From contig CP005974.1 in the NCBI GenBank assembly GCA_000940995.1, positions 3,472,001 through 3,536,000 of the forward strand: a DNA stretch of 64,000 bases, given 5' to 3'. This DNA is from Photobacterium gaetbulicola Gung47 (GTDB taxonomy: Bacteria > Pseudomonadota > Gammaproteobacteria > Enterobacterales > Vibrionaceae). Position numbers and translations under genes: made by a program. Below the pieces are notes generated by a model. That model was not told where the DNA came from, did not search any database, and was given only the letters and a program-made list of their open reading frames with translations. Below are positions 39,377 through 47,423 of this stretch, piece by piece. Within the stretch, counting starts at the first letter, position 1. Each line of letters begins with the position of its first letter.

Positions 39377-41044
39377 ATGCTGGCTCATATGACGATCTCA
39401 AACTTTGCTATTGTCAAAAACCTTGAATTTGAACTTAAACCGGGAATGACGACCATCACCGGTGAAACGGGTGCAGGTAAATCCATTGCCATCGATGCAC
39501 TTGGCTTGTGTTTGGGTGATCGCGCCGAAGCTTGCATGGTTCGCCCGAACGAAGACAAAGCAGAAATCTCTGCCGCCTTCTCATTGCTCAACAACCAAGC
39601 CGCCCGCCGCTGGCTGGAAGACAACGAGCTGATTGATGGTGACGAATGTATCCTGCGTCGTGTCATCACCAAGGAAGGCCGTTCACGTGGCTTTATCAAC
39701 GGTAGCCCGGTACCTGCATCGCAGCAAAAAGCCTTGGGGCAGTTATTGATCAACATTCATGGCCAGCATGCCCATCAGCAGCTGATGCGACCTGATTACC
39801 AGCAGCAAATGCTGGACCAATATGCCGGCCACCATCAGCTGATGGAAAAAACCCGCAACCACTATCAGCGCTGGCGTCAGGCCAACAACGAATACAAGCG
39901 TCTGGTGCAAAACCGCGAAGAGAACGAAGCGCAGAAGCAACTGATCCAATACCAGGTCAAAGAGCTCAACGAACTGGCTCTGGCCGAAGACGAGTACGCC
40001 GAGATCGAAGAAGAGCACAAGCGCCTCTCCAACAGCGGCGAGCTGGCGGTATCGAGCCAGACAGCGCTGTCGATGCTCTATGACAACGAAGATTGCAACG
40101 CCCTCAACATGCTGCAGTCGGCATGCCAGGAAGTCGCCAACCTCGGCGAGATCGACAGTAACCTCAGCGCTATCCCGCAAATGCTGGAAGAAGCCATTAT
40201 CCAGGTACAGGAAGCGAGCCAGGAGCTACGCAGCTACCTTGATAACATGGATATGGATCCACAGCGACTGATGTACCTCGAAGAGCGACTGGCCAAGATC
40301 ATGTCGCTTGCCCGCAAGCACTACGTGATGCCGGAAGAGCTATACAGCAAGCACCAGGAGTTGCTTAAAGAGCTGGAAAACCTTGATTGCAGCGATGAGC
40401 GCTTGGAAGAGATTGCCGAGAACGTCGAATGCCTGCGCCAGAAATTCCTGGCCAGTGCCGAAAAGCTCAGCAAGAGCCGCCAACGCTACGCCAAGGAGCT
40501 CGACAAGAAGATCTCCGACAGCATGCACCAGCTCAGCATGGAAAACGGCGTGTTCAAGATTGATGTTCAGAGCGATACCGAAGGGATGCTGAGCCCATTG
40601 GGCTTCGACACCATCACCTTCTTGGTCTCGACCAACCCTGGCCAGCCATTGCAGCCGCTGGGCAAAGTGGCGTCCGGCGGTGAGCTATCGCGGATCTCGC
40701 TGGCTATCCAAGTGATCACAGCGCAAAAAGTCGAAACCCCTAGCCTGATATTCGATGAAGTCGATGTGGGGATCAGCGGACCGACCGCGGCCATCGTCGG
40801 CAAGATGCTACGCACCCTGGGCGAGTCGACCCAGGTCATGTGTGTGACTCACTTGCCACAGGTCGCTGGTTGTGGCCACCAGCAGATGTTTGTAGCGAAG
40901 AAGTCCAGTAAGGGACAGACCGAAACCAACATGTTCCCGCTGACCCAGGAAGCCCGCGTCAACGAACTGGCCCGCCTGTTAGGCGGTAGCGAAATTACCG
41001 AGCGCACTCTGGCAAACGCAAAAGAGCTGCTGGTTGCGGCATAA
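39377..41044 (+). CDS. recN: DNA repair protein RecN (SMC-like)
   Basis: RecN is an SOS-induced SMC-type ATPase that holds DNA ends together during double-strand break repair. The 555-residue protein starts MLAHMTISNFAIVKNLEFEL and has Walker A TGETGAGKSIAIDAL (about residues 29-43), paired coiled coils in the middle, the signature LGKVASGGELSRISLAIQVI, and Walker B LIFDEVDVGISG. AGGTGA precedes the ATG. Two LexA boxes lie upstream. Confidence 0.97.
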   Translation: MLAHMTISNFAIVKNLEFELKPGMTTITGETGAGKSIAIDALGLCLGDRAEACMVRPNEDKAEISAAFSLLNNQAARRWLEDNELIDGDECILRRVITKEGRSRGFINGSPVPASQQKALGQLLINIHGQHAHQQLMRPDYQQQMLDQYAGHHQLMEKTRNHYQRWRQANNEYKRLVQNREENEAQKQLIQYQVKELNELALAEDEYAEIEEEHKRLSNSGELAVSSQTALSMLYDNEDCNALNMLQSACQEVANLGEIDSNLSAIPQMLEEAIIQVQEASQELRSYLDNMDMDPQRLMYLEERLAKIMSLARKHYVMPEELYSKHQELLKELENLDCSDERLEEIAENVECLRQKFLASAEKLSKSRQRYAKELDKKISDSMHQLSMENGVFKIDVQSDTEGMLSPLGFDTITFLVSTNPGQPLQPLGKVASGGELSRISLAIQVITAQKVETPSLIFDEVDVGISGPTAAIVGKMLRTLGESTQVMCVTHLPQVAGCGHQQMFVAKKSSKGQTETNMFPLTQEARVNELARLLGGSEITERTLANAKELLVAA

Positions 41045-41183
41045 ATAGAATAAACTTAACGGGCAGTGCAACTAAATGGTTGTACTGCAGTCTCAATTAC
41101 AGTTTTTTTCTTTACTGCTTTTTTACTTCTGCTCGGGGGTTGTTTATCATCGCTGCAGAATAAAGCGAACTTGCCGGGATGCT

Positions 41184-41540
41184 ATGAATTGGAAGAACCT
41201 TGCTGCCGTGGCTTTGGCGGTCAGTTTATTGGGTGGCTGTTCAGTCGTTGATCGACTGGTCTACCGAATTGATATTAACCAGGGTAACTACCTGGAGCAA
41301 AAAGATATCGACACCCTTCGATACGGAATGAACAAAGAGCAGGTGCAGTTCGTGCTCGGCTCGCCAATGCTGATTGAACCTGAGTACCCGGATACCTGGT
41401 ACTACGTGTACTACCACAAGCCGGGCCACAAAGAGCCGCAACAGAAAAACCTGATCCTGAAGTTCAATGCCCAGAATCAGCTAACCAGCCTGGAGGGGGA
41501 CTATGAGAAAAGCCCTCAGTTCATGGAGCAATTCAACTAA
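41184..41540 (+). CDS. bamE: Outer-membrane assembly lipoprotein BamE
   Basis: The 118-residue lipoprotein has a signal with lipobox LSLLGGC (Cys near residue 19) and the BamE/SmpA fold: GNYLEQKDIDTLRYGMNKEQVQFVLGSPML, then DTWYYVYYHKPG. It is a subunit of the BAM complex that inserts barrels into the outer membrane. The frame is open to 41076, but the ATG at 41184 alone gives a proper lipoprotein signal. It follows recN as in E. coli and ends at a symmetric terminator shared with rnfH. Confidence 0.95.
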   Translation: MNWKNLAAVALAVSLLGGCSVVDRLVYRIDINQGNYLEQKDIDTLRYGMNKEQVQFVLGSPMLIEPEYPDTWYYVYYHKPGHKEPQQKNLILKFNAQNQLTSLEGDYEKSPQFMEQFN

Positions 41541-41571
41541 GGTTGCTCGACATTGCTGGTTAACAGAAAAC

Positions 41572-41598
41572 AAAAAGCTCGCCATTGGCGAGCTTTTT
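41572..41598. terminator. Bidirectional terminator between bamE and rnfH
   Basis: AAAAAGCTCGCC-ATT-GGCGAGCTTTTT is symmetric and followed by T/A tracts on both strands between convergent genes. Confidence 0.88.
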
Positions 41599-41623
41599 TA
41601 TTGGGATCCATTGCTGCCCGCTC

Positions 41624-41950
41624 CTAAGCTTTATCGCCCTTGGCGACCAATGCTTCTTGCTTGGCTTGCTCTGCACGCTTGCGGCGGATCTCTTTCGGAT
41701 CGGCCAGCAGCGGGCGGTAAATCTCGATACGGTCACCATCATGTACCAAGGCATCGAGCTTCACATTGCGGCTGTAGATCCCCACTTTGTTCTTTTTCAG
41801 ATCAATCTCCGGGTAGAGTGCCAGCACCCCGGATTGCTCAATGATCTGCTGCACCTGCATATCCGGCGTGACCGTCACACGGATCACCTTCTGTACATCA
41901 GGCAGGGCATACACCACTTCAACGTGGATCAGCGTTTCTTCAGAAGTCAT
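41624..41950 (-). CDS. rnfH: RnfH/UPF0125 family protein
   Basis: The 108-residue ubiquitin-like-fold protein has the family core VEVVYALPDVQKVIRVTVTPDMQVQQIIEQSGVL and VGIYSRNVKLDALVHDGDRIEIYRPL. Its biochemical role is not established. It overlaps the ratA stop by 11 bases, and the ratA-rnfH pair is conserved next to smpB. An in-frame GTG lies at 41965, but the ATG at 41950 follows GAGAG and matches relatives. The C-terminus is basic (KEIRRKRAEQAKQ). Confidence 0.9.
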   Translation of the reverse strand: MTSEETLIHVEVVYALPDVQKVIRVTVTPDMQVQQIIEQSGVLALYPEIDLKKNKVGIYSRNVKLDALVHDGDRIEIYRPLLADPKEIRRKRAEQAKQEALVAKGDKA

Positions 41951-42374
41951 AAATCTCTCGCGCACGCTGGGTAAAGGCAGACACCATGTTGTTGGTCAAA
42001 TCACGGAAGACCTTACCGAACGCCGCTTCCACCAAGCCGTTGGTAAATTCAAAATCCAGCTTGAGCTCGACCTTGCACGCTTCGGCATCGAGCTCAGTGA
42101 AGTGCCAGCCACCGACCAGTCGGCTGAACGGGCCATCGACCAGCTGCATGGCAATCATACTGCTGTCAGTCAGATCATTGCGGGTCACAAATGTTTTCTT
42201 GATACCGGCCTTGGACACATCCACCGAGGCCATCATATGCTGTTCGGAGCTTTCTAAAATTTTGGTACCAGAGCAGCCCGGCAGGAATGCAGGGTATGAT
42301 TCAACATCGTTAACAAGTTCAAACATTTGTTTTGCACTAAATGGGACTAATGCAGAACGACTGATCTGAGGCAT
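41940..42374 (-). CDS. ratA: RatA family START/polyketide-cyclase-like protein
   Basis: The 144-residue protein of the Coq10/RatA (SRPBCC) family begins MPQISRSALVPFSAKQMFELVNDVESYPAFLPGC and contains FSRLVGGWHFTELDAEACKVELKLDFEF. E. coli RatA was described as blocking ribosomal subunit association, whereas homologues bind ubiquinone; which applies here is unknown. AAGGAG precedes the ATG. It is divergent from smpB, a conserved arrangement, and translationally coupled to rnfH. Confidence 0.9.
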   Translation of the reverse strand: MPQISRSALVPFSAKQMFELVNDVESYPAFLPGCSGTKILESSEQHMMASVDVSKAGIKKTFVTRNDLTDSSMIAMQLVDGPFSRLVGGWHFTELDAEACKVELKLDFEFTNGLVEAAFGKVFRDLTNNMVSAFTQRAREIYDF

Positions 42375-42583
42375 AGCTTCTCCTTACAGTTAAAACGTGC
42401 CACCTGTCACCGTTTCAAGCGCATTGCGGGTAAAACTATGACAAGGACAACCTCAATGATAACATTACTGGGCTAACAGCCAAAATAAGCGTGTTTATTG
42501 ACTTCATCTCTTTGATTTATAAATAGACACTTTTCGACCAGCCAGAGCATCTGCCGCTGGGACAGCAACATTTAAGAGTATTT

Positions 42584-43063
42584 ATGGCCAAGAAAAAACC
42601 AAAGCAAAGTAGCAATACTATTGCCAAGAACAAAAGCGCCCGCTTCGAGTTCGCGATCAGCGACGAGTACGAAGCTGGCATGGAACTCCAGGGCTGGGAA
42701 GTAAAAGCGATCCGCTCTGGTAAGGTAAACATCTCGGAAAGCTACGTATTCCTGCGCAACGGCGAAGCTTTCATTTCGGGCGTGCAGATCACCCCGCTGA
42801 ACGCGGCGTCTACCCACGTAGTGGCCGACCCTACCCGTACCCGTAAGCTACTGTTGAACCGTCGTGAAATCGACAAGCTAATGGGTGCCGTTAACCGCGA
42901 TGGCGAAACCATCGTGGCCCTTTCCATGTACTGGAAGGGTTCATGGGTTAAACTTAAAGTAGGTACGGCGAAAGGTAAGAAACTACACGACAAGCGTGCT
43001 GACAAGAAAGACAAAGATTGGCAGCGCGACAAGGCGCGTATCATGAAGAGCAGCCTGCGCTAA
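42584..43063 (+). CDS. smpB: SsrA-binding protein SmpB
   Basis: SmpB binds tmRNA and brings it to stalled ribosomes. The 159-residue protein has the family core NKSARFEFAISDEYEAGMELQGWEVKAIRSGKVNISESYV and a basic C-terminal tail (KKDKDWQRDKARIMKSSLR) that enters the empty decoding channel. It lies 146 bases upstream of the tmRNA gene it serves. Confidence 0.97.
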   Translation: MAKKKPKQSSNTIAKNKSARFEFAISDEYEAGMELQGWEVKAIRSGKVNISESYVFLRNGEAFISGVQITPLNAASTHVVADPTRTRKLLLNRREIDKLMGAVNRDGETIVALSMYWKGSWVKLKVGTAKGKKLHDKRADKKDKDWQRDKARIMKSSLR

Positions 43064-43169
43064 TACACTTTACCTGCCAGTCATAGCAACCTGTATAGAT
43101 ATCTGTTTATCCTAGTTGGTATAAGTGATGGATTTTTCTCCATAAGAGACACGCTGGCAGGGAATTGTA

Positions 43170-43197
43170 TTGACGCTTGGTGAAATTCTGTTACCAT
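43170..43197 (+). promoter_or_regulatory. Promoter of ssrA
   Basis: TTGACG and TACCAT separated by 16 bases, ending 12 bases before the mature tmRNA 5' end. Confidence 0.7.
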
Positions 43198-43209
43198 CGC
43201 CTTAACTCT

Positions 43210-43579
43210 GGGGCTGATTTAGGATTCGACAGGATCACGAAGGCTTGTGGAGCATGCCGAGGTGCGGTTGGCCTCGTAAAAAAGCCGCAAAAAAATAGTC
43301 GCAAACGACGAAAACTACGCACTAGCAGCTTAATAACCTGCTAAGAGCGCTCCTGCCCTAGCTTCCGCTTGTAAGACGGGGACCAACAGGGGTTCAAACC
43401 CAAACAAGATAGCGAGGGAACTTTCGACCAGAGAGGTGAACCGCGAAATAGAATTCTGGTATGTATTGGCATGGCGTGTCTTTCCGCAGTGCTCTTACGA
43501 GAATATAGAAAGACTAAGCATGTAGCGCCATCTGTTAGACTGATTTTGGACGCGGGTTCAACTCCCGCCAGCTCCACCA
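43210..43579 (+). ncRNA. ssrA: Transfer-messenger RNA (tmRNA, SsrA)
   Basis: The 370-base RNA starts GGGGCTGATTTAGGATTCGAC and ends in a T arm GCGGGTTCAACTCCCGC, acceptor AGCTCC and CCA. The tag reading frame begins at GCA (43301) and encodes ANDENYALAA before TAATAA. It rescues stalled ribosomes together with SmpB. Its 3' end is the integration site of the island that follows; the tmRNA remains complete. Confidence 0.97.
43550..43579 (+). other. Putative attL at the tmRNA 3' end
   Basis: Integrases of this type commonly recombine in the 3' end of ssrA. The integrase gene begins 185 bases downstream and the island extends away from it, so the tmRNA T arm and acceptor segment is the likely left attachment core. 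The matching attR is not in the window. Confidence 0.55.
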
Positions 43580-43590
43580 AATCTACATTT

Positions 43591-43616
43591 AAAGACGTCC
43601 TAGGGCGTCTTTTTTT
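43591..43616 (+). terminator. Terminator after tmRNA
   Basis: AAAGACGTCC-TA-GGGCGTCTTT (one G-T pair) followed by TTTT. It lies on the island side of the attachment site, so the island supplies a new terminator for ssrA. Confidence 0.75.
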
Positions 43617-43693
43617 GTATCTATATCAATATAAAATCAATAGTTTATCATCCTGTAGTGTCCTCTAACGTCCTGCCCAATCTTTGACCAATA

Positions 43694-43740
43694 GTATTCC
43701 TTATGGTATTCCTAGTAATACATGTCGAGTTCAGGAATAC
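43694..43740 (+). repeat. GTATTCCT repeats upstream of the integrase
   Basis: GTATTCCT occurs directly at 43694-43701 and 43706-43713 (12-base period) and inverted as AGGAATAC at 43733-43740. The position between att and int suits arm-type integrase or excisionase sites, or an int operator. Confidence 0.5.
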
Positions 43741-43764
43741 ATCAAAAGACGTAAGGATGTCTAG

Positions 43765-45006
43765 ATGGCCAAGATAACAAAACCGTTAAGTGATAGAGAA
43801 ATAAAAGCAGCTAAAAGTAGGGATAAAGATTACGTCCTATCTGATGGTGGCGGGCTACAACTTCGCGTTCGTGCTCATGGCTCAAAGCTGTGGAACTTCA
43901 ACTACATTCACCCTATCACTAAAAAGCGCGTTAACCTTGGTCTTGGCGCATACCCTGATGTATCCCTCTCAAAAGCACGTGAGCTAAGGCAAACTAACCG
44001 CCAGCTCGTTACTGAAGGCATAGACCCAAAAGCTTATAAACAAGAAGCAATAGCAAAACAGAAAGCACAAACAGAGCACACATTGTTCAACGTAGCCCAA
44101 CAGTGGTTCGAAGTAAAAAGTGATTCCATCACTGCTGATCATGCAAAAGATATTTGGCGTTCTCTAGAACTCAATGTTTTTCCTGACCTTGGTCAATTAC
44201 CAATAAAAAAAATATCTGCACCTTACGTGATTGACGTATTGAGACCTATAGAAGCAAAAGGCAGCCTAGAAACACTGAAACGTGTCGTTCAGCGCTTAAA
44301 TGAAGTCATGATTTATGCAGTTAACTGTGGCCTGATTGATACTAACCCGATTAGTGGCTTGAAATCAGTTTTCAAAAAGCCGCAAAAAGAGAACATGAAA
44401 GCACTAGCACCCAATGAGCTTCCAGAGCTCATGAGAGCGGTTGCTAACGCAAGTATAAAGAAAACGACACGCTGTCTAATCGAATGGCAGTTGCACACCA
44501 TAACGCGCCCTAGTGAGGCAGCTGGTGCCCGCTGGGAGGAGATAGACTTAGAACGTAAAGTCTGGACTATACCTGCAGAGCGAATGAAAAAGCGCCGTGA
44601 ACACTCCATTCCACTAACCTCTGAGTCTATTGCATTACTAGAGGCCATTCATCCACTAAGCGGTCACAGAGAATTTATATTCCCGTCAGACCGTGATCCA
44701 AAGAAACCCTGTAACAGCCAAACGGCTAACATGGCACTTAAACGCATGGGTTTTGAAGGAAGACTTGTTAGTCATGGTCTACGCTCTCTTGCCAGCACTA
44801 CGCTAAACGAGAAAGGATACAAATCTGAACTGATAGAGGCAGCATTAGCCCACGTAGATAACAATCAGGTACGTGCTGCTTACAACCGGACTGATTACCT
44901 AGAACAACGCCGTGAAATGATGAGCTGGTGGAGCCGGAATATAAGAGAGGCTGCACAAGGCAGCCTCTCTGTGACTAGTACCAGCTACAGTAGCCTCAAC
45001 GATTAA
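43765..45006 (+). CDS. int: Tyrosine-type site-specific integrase (P4 family, DUF4102)
   Basis: The 413-residue recombinase has an N-terminal arm-binding DUF4102-like domain (LSDREIKAAKSRDKDYVLSDGGGLQLRVRAHGSKLW, residues 7-42), a SAM-like core-binding domain and the C-terminal catalytic domain. Catalytic residues seen are Arg in TITRPSEAAGARW, the HGLRSLAST (H-x-x-R) box, a late His in ALAHVDNNQ and the Tyr nucleophile in AAYNRTDYLEQRR. AAGGA precedes the ATG by 7 bases. It lies directly beside the ssrA attachment site and should integrate and excise the island. The coding 3' end contains an 11-bp hairpin (44944-44970). Confidence 0.93.
   Translation: MAKITKPLSDREIKAAKSRDKDYVLSDGGGLQLRVRAHGSKLWNFNYIHPITKKRVNLGLGAYPDVSLSKARELRQTNRQLVTEGIDPKAYKQEAIAKQKAQTEHTLFNVAQQWFEVKSDSITADHAKDIWRSLELNVFPDLGQLPIKKISAPYVIDVLRPIEAKGSLETLKRVVQRLNEVMIYAVNCGLIDTNPISGLKSVFKKPQKENMKALAPNELPELMRAVANASIKKTTRCLIEWQLHTITRPSEAAGARWEEIDLERKVWTIPAERMKKRREHSIPLTSESIALLEAIHPLSGHREFIFPSDRDPKKPCNSQTANMALKRMGFEGRLVSHGLRSLASTTLNEKGYKSELIEAALAHVDNNQVRAAYNRTDYLEQRREMMSWWSRNIREAAQGSLSVTSTSYSSLND
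44944..44970 (+). other. Strong hairpin inside the end of int
   Basis: AGAGAGGCTGC-ACAAG-GCAGCCTCTCT forms an 11-bp perfect stem within the last 20 codons of int. No T tract follows, so it may protect the mRNA 3' end or attenuate readthrough rather than terminate. Confidence 0.5.
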
Positions 45007-45196
45007 AGTGGCTAAATACATTCTCGAACAACTAGTATTCGACTGCCTATATTTTTATGGCAAAGATAAACCGATCCATATCAGCATTGGCCCTACCAAC
45101 GCTCATTACGTACTCATCATAAAGACACACTGTGATGGTCTTCGAGTTAGTAGCAAAAGTGCGATAATTAAGCCTCACATGGTATCTTTGATAATT

Positions 45197-45215
45197 TATA
45201 ATCACTAAAAGTGAT
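45197..45215 (+). promoter_or_regulatory. Possible -10 element and palindromic operator before the methyltransferase gene
   Basis: TATAAT at 45197-45202 abuts a 15-bp perfect palindrome ATCACT-AAA-AGTGAT (45201-45215), 15 bases before the start codon. The -35 is poor. A regulator bound here would overlap the promoter. The 223-base gap after int holds no convincing gene. Confidence 0.45.
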
Positions 45216-45229
45216 CATCTGGTTTAAGC

Positions 45230-47248
45230 ATGGAAGCTAACTTATTCAAAAAACTTGTATCCGAAGTCAAAGTTGGTAAACAACTTCCTGATGCTATCTA
45301 CCTACACAGAGATGCTTTTTCTGCCCTACCCGCCGCGCTAAATGTTTTCATCCCTACCGTTGCAAAAGCACTCAAGCTGGATGATGACAATTGGAACCTC
45401 GTAAAGCTCTTCAAAAAAGAATTTCGGCTTTCGTTACTTTACTACCCTGATTTTTATAGTAATTCATACCCTGCTTTAAAACACAGCCTTAATGTCAATC
45501 TGGCCAAACTAAGCCACAAATCAACAAGCTATGACGGATCAGATAACCCACCAATATTGCATCGAAAAGAGACAATGATCCTTGCCGAGAGTAAGCATTA
45601 CGAAAACTTTGTTGCTATAACCCAAGAAGGTGAAAATGCAGGGCTTTACGAGAATAGTAGACTCATTGGTTTCAAACGTTCATGGGAAAACATAATCACT
45701 CACCACGGGTATAAGATTGTCGCTGGGCGCCTATTCCGAAGCTCGGCATTAATCAATAATAAAGAGCCCGGTATCGACCGACACAAAACCGCATTGGTAA
45801 GGCAAGAGCTTTCTGCTCCAATGAAAACACTGGTAAAGCATGGTTACCTTGAAGGCTCTTACTCCATTTTTGATTATGGATGCGGTAGAGGCGACGATCT
45901 GCGAGAGCTCGTGACTCATGGCTTAGATGCTTCAGGCTGGGACCCAAACTTTCAACCCGACAACGACAAAATAATATCCGATATTGTGAATCTTGGTTTT
46001 GTACTTAATGTCATCGAAGATCAAGATGAACGATTAGACGCCCTACTGGATGCTTGGGAGCTAACCAGTAAGGTTTTAGTCGTATCCGTCATGTTGGCAA
46101 CTGAAAGCTATATTGCCCAATTCAAGCAATATAAAGATGGCGTAATTACCTCGCGAAACACATTTCAAAAGTACTATGCTCAATCTGAGATAAAAACGTA
46201 TATAGAGAGAAGCTTACAAGAAGATGCAATAGCGGTAGCACCAGGCATCTTTTACATATTTAAAGACAAATTAGAAGAGCAAAAATATCTACATAATCGA
46301 TACAAACGTCATCGCAAATGGCAACAACTGACATCACCGCAATCATTGGCAGAAAAGGACAAGGCCAAACTACTGATTATGCAAAACCAAGAACTGTTTA
46401 ACGCATTCTGGAACATATGCTTAGAACTTGGTCGTATCCCTGTAAATGACGAGTTTGAGCAGTCAGAGAGAGTTCGTGCTCTCGTTGGCTCTCACAAAAA
46501 AGTCTTCGGCCTACTAAGTGATATTTTTGATACCAAAGATTTTAAACAAGCAGAAAAGAACCGCAAAGAAGATTTACTACTGTACTTTGCAATGGGGCTA
46601 TTCGAAAAAAGAAAGCCTTACACTCAACAACCAGAATCACTCAAACGAGATATAAATGCATTATTTGGCAACCACAGAGCAGCTTTAAACCTTGCTGCTG
46701 AGCTATTGTTCGCGATTGCAGACACTGAGTTAATAAACACACATTGCGTAAAAGCACACTCTCAACTACCAGCTAGCTTATTAAATGAAGGGCACTCACT
46801 CATTTTTCACCGCGACTATCTCAATGAGCTACCTGTGCTACTTCGGATATATGTTGGCGCAGGATTGCAAATGTATGGCGAACTGGATGAAGAAATAGAT
46901 CTCATCAAAATACACATCCATTCAGGCAAACTGTCACTTACTTCCTACGATGATTTCAACAGCTCCCTTCCCTTTTTGATTGAACGAATAAAAATAAAAA
47001 TGATCGATCAAGATATTGATTTTTTTGACTATACCAATAAAAACAAACGTCCACCATTATTAAACAAACACCTTTTTTTGGATACAGAGGCACAGGATTA
47101 CTCTAAGCAACTTAGCTTTGATAAACGGCTATCAAAAATACTTAAGATTGACTGGCATCAGGAGTCGTTACTACATAGAAATGAATTAGAAGTTTTGCTA
47201 TGCAAAGCAGGTAAGAGAGTTTGTGGATACAAGCTGCTTCGCAGGTAA
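45230..47248 (+). CDS. DNA phosphorothioation-associated putative methyltransferase
   Basis: The 672-residue protein matches the family found beside dnd operons. A Rossmann SAM-binding motif I is visible in SIFDYGCGRGDDLRELVTHGLDASGWDPNF (about residues 213-243), followed by an acidic motif-II-type region. The N-terminal 200 residues contain a conserved HRKETMILAESKHYENF segment, and the C-terminal half is helical with Lys-rich stretches. Its substrate is not established; family knowledge only associates it with phosphorothioation clusters. It precedes dndB by 175 bases and, given the promoter there, is probably a separate transcript. Codon usage and A/T richness match the rest of the island. 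Confidence 0.82.
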   Translation: MEANLFKKLVSEVKVGKQLPDAIYLHRDAFSALPAALNVFIPTVAKALKLDDDNWNLVKLFKKEFRLSLLYYPDFYSNSYPALKHSLNVNLAKLSHKSTSYDGSDNPPILHRKETMILAESKHYENFVAITQEGENAGLYENSRLIGFKRSWENIITHHGYKIVAGRLFRSSALINNKEPGIDRHKTALVRQELSAPMKTLVKHGYLEGSYSIFDYGCGRGDDLRELVTHGLDASGWDPNFQPDNDKIISDIVNLGFVLNVIEDQDERLDALLDAWELTSKVLVVSVMLATESYIAQFKQYKDGVITSRNTFQKYYAQSEIKTYIERSLQEDAIAVAPGIFYIFKDKLEEQKYLHNRYKRHRKWQQLTSPQSLAEKDKAKLLIMQNQELFNAFWNICLELGRIPVNDEFEQSERVRALVGSHKKVFGLLSDIFDTKDFKQAEKNRKEDLLLYFAMGLFEKRKPYTQQPESLKRDINALFGNHRAALNLAAELLFAIADTELINTHCVKAHSQLPASLLNEGHSLIFHRDYLNELPVLLRIYVGAGLQMYGELDEEIDLIKIHIHSGKLSLTSYDDFNSSLPFLIERIKIKMIDQDIDFFDYTNKNKRPPLLNKHLFLDTEAQDYSKQLSFDKRLSKILKIDWHQESLLHRNELEVLLCKAGKRVCGYKLLRR

Positions 47249-47314
47249 CGAAGAAATGCTATCAAGCGTAGTATTTGAAAGTTAACACATGTAAAATCGC
47301 ACACTTACAGCAAA

Positions 47315-47410
47315 GGTATGTCATCAATACACATAACCCACTTTCATTCAACAATCAAAGGTTGATAAAATGACATACTAGGTTAAAATTTACGTCATAA
47401 ATAACATACC
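47315..47410 (+). promoter_or_regulatory. Three operator-like repeats around the dndB promoter
   Basis: GGTATGTCAT (47315-47324) recurs inverted as ATGACATACT (47370-47379) and ATAACATACC (47401-47410). The second copy falls between -35 and -10, the third just downstream of the -10. This suits repression of dndBCDE by a dimeric or oligomeric regulator, plausibly DndB. Confidence 0.6.
47362..47389 (+). promoter_or_regulatory. Promoter of dndBCDE
   Basis: TTGATA and TAAAAT with a 16-base spacer, 34 bases upstream of the dndB ATG. The spacer contains one operator-like repeat. Confidence 0.6.
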
Positions 47411-47423
47411 TTAGAAGCTCAGC

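Noticed and set aside
41076..41183. N-terminal extension of bamE
   Set aside because: The lipobox signal peptide begins at the ATG at 41184; the upstream part is hydrophobic by chance and overlaps the gap after recN.
45008..45208. 66-codon open frame after int (GTG start)
   Set aside because: It starts at a GTG one base after the int stop, has no Shine-Dalgarno, low-complexity composition, no recognised motif, and overlaps the promoter/palindrome region of the next gene. It is left out, though not excluded.
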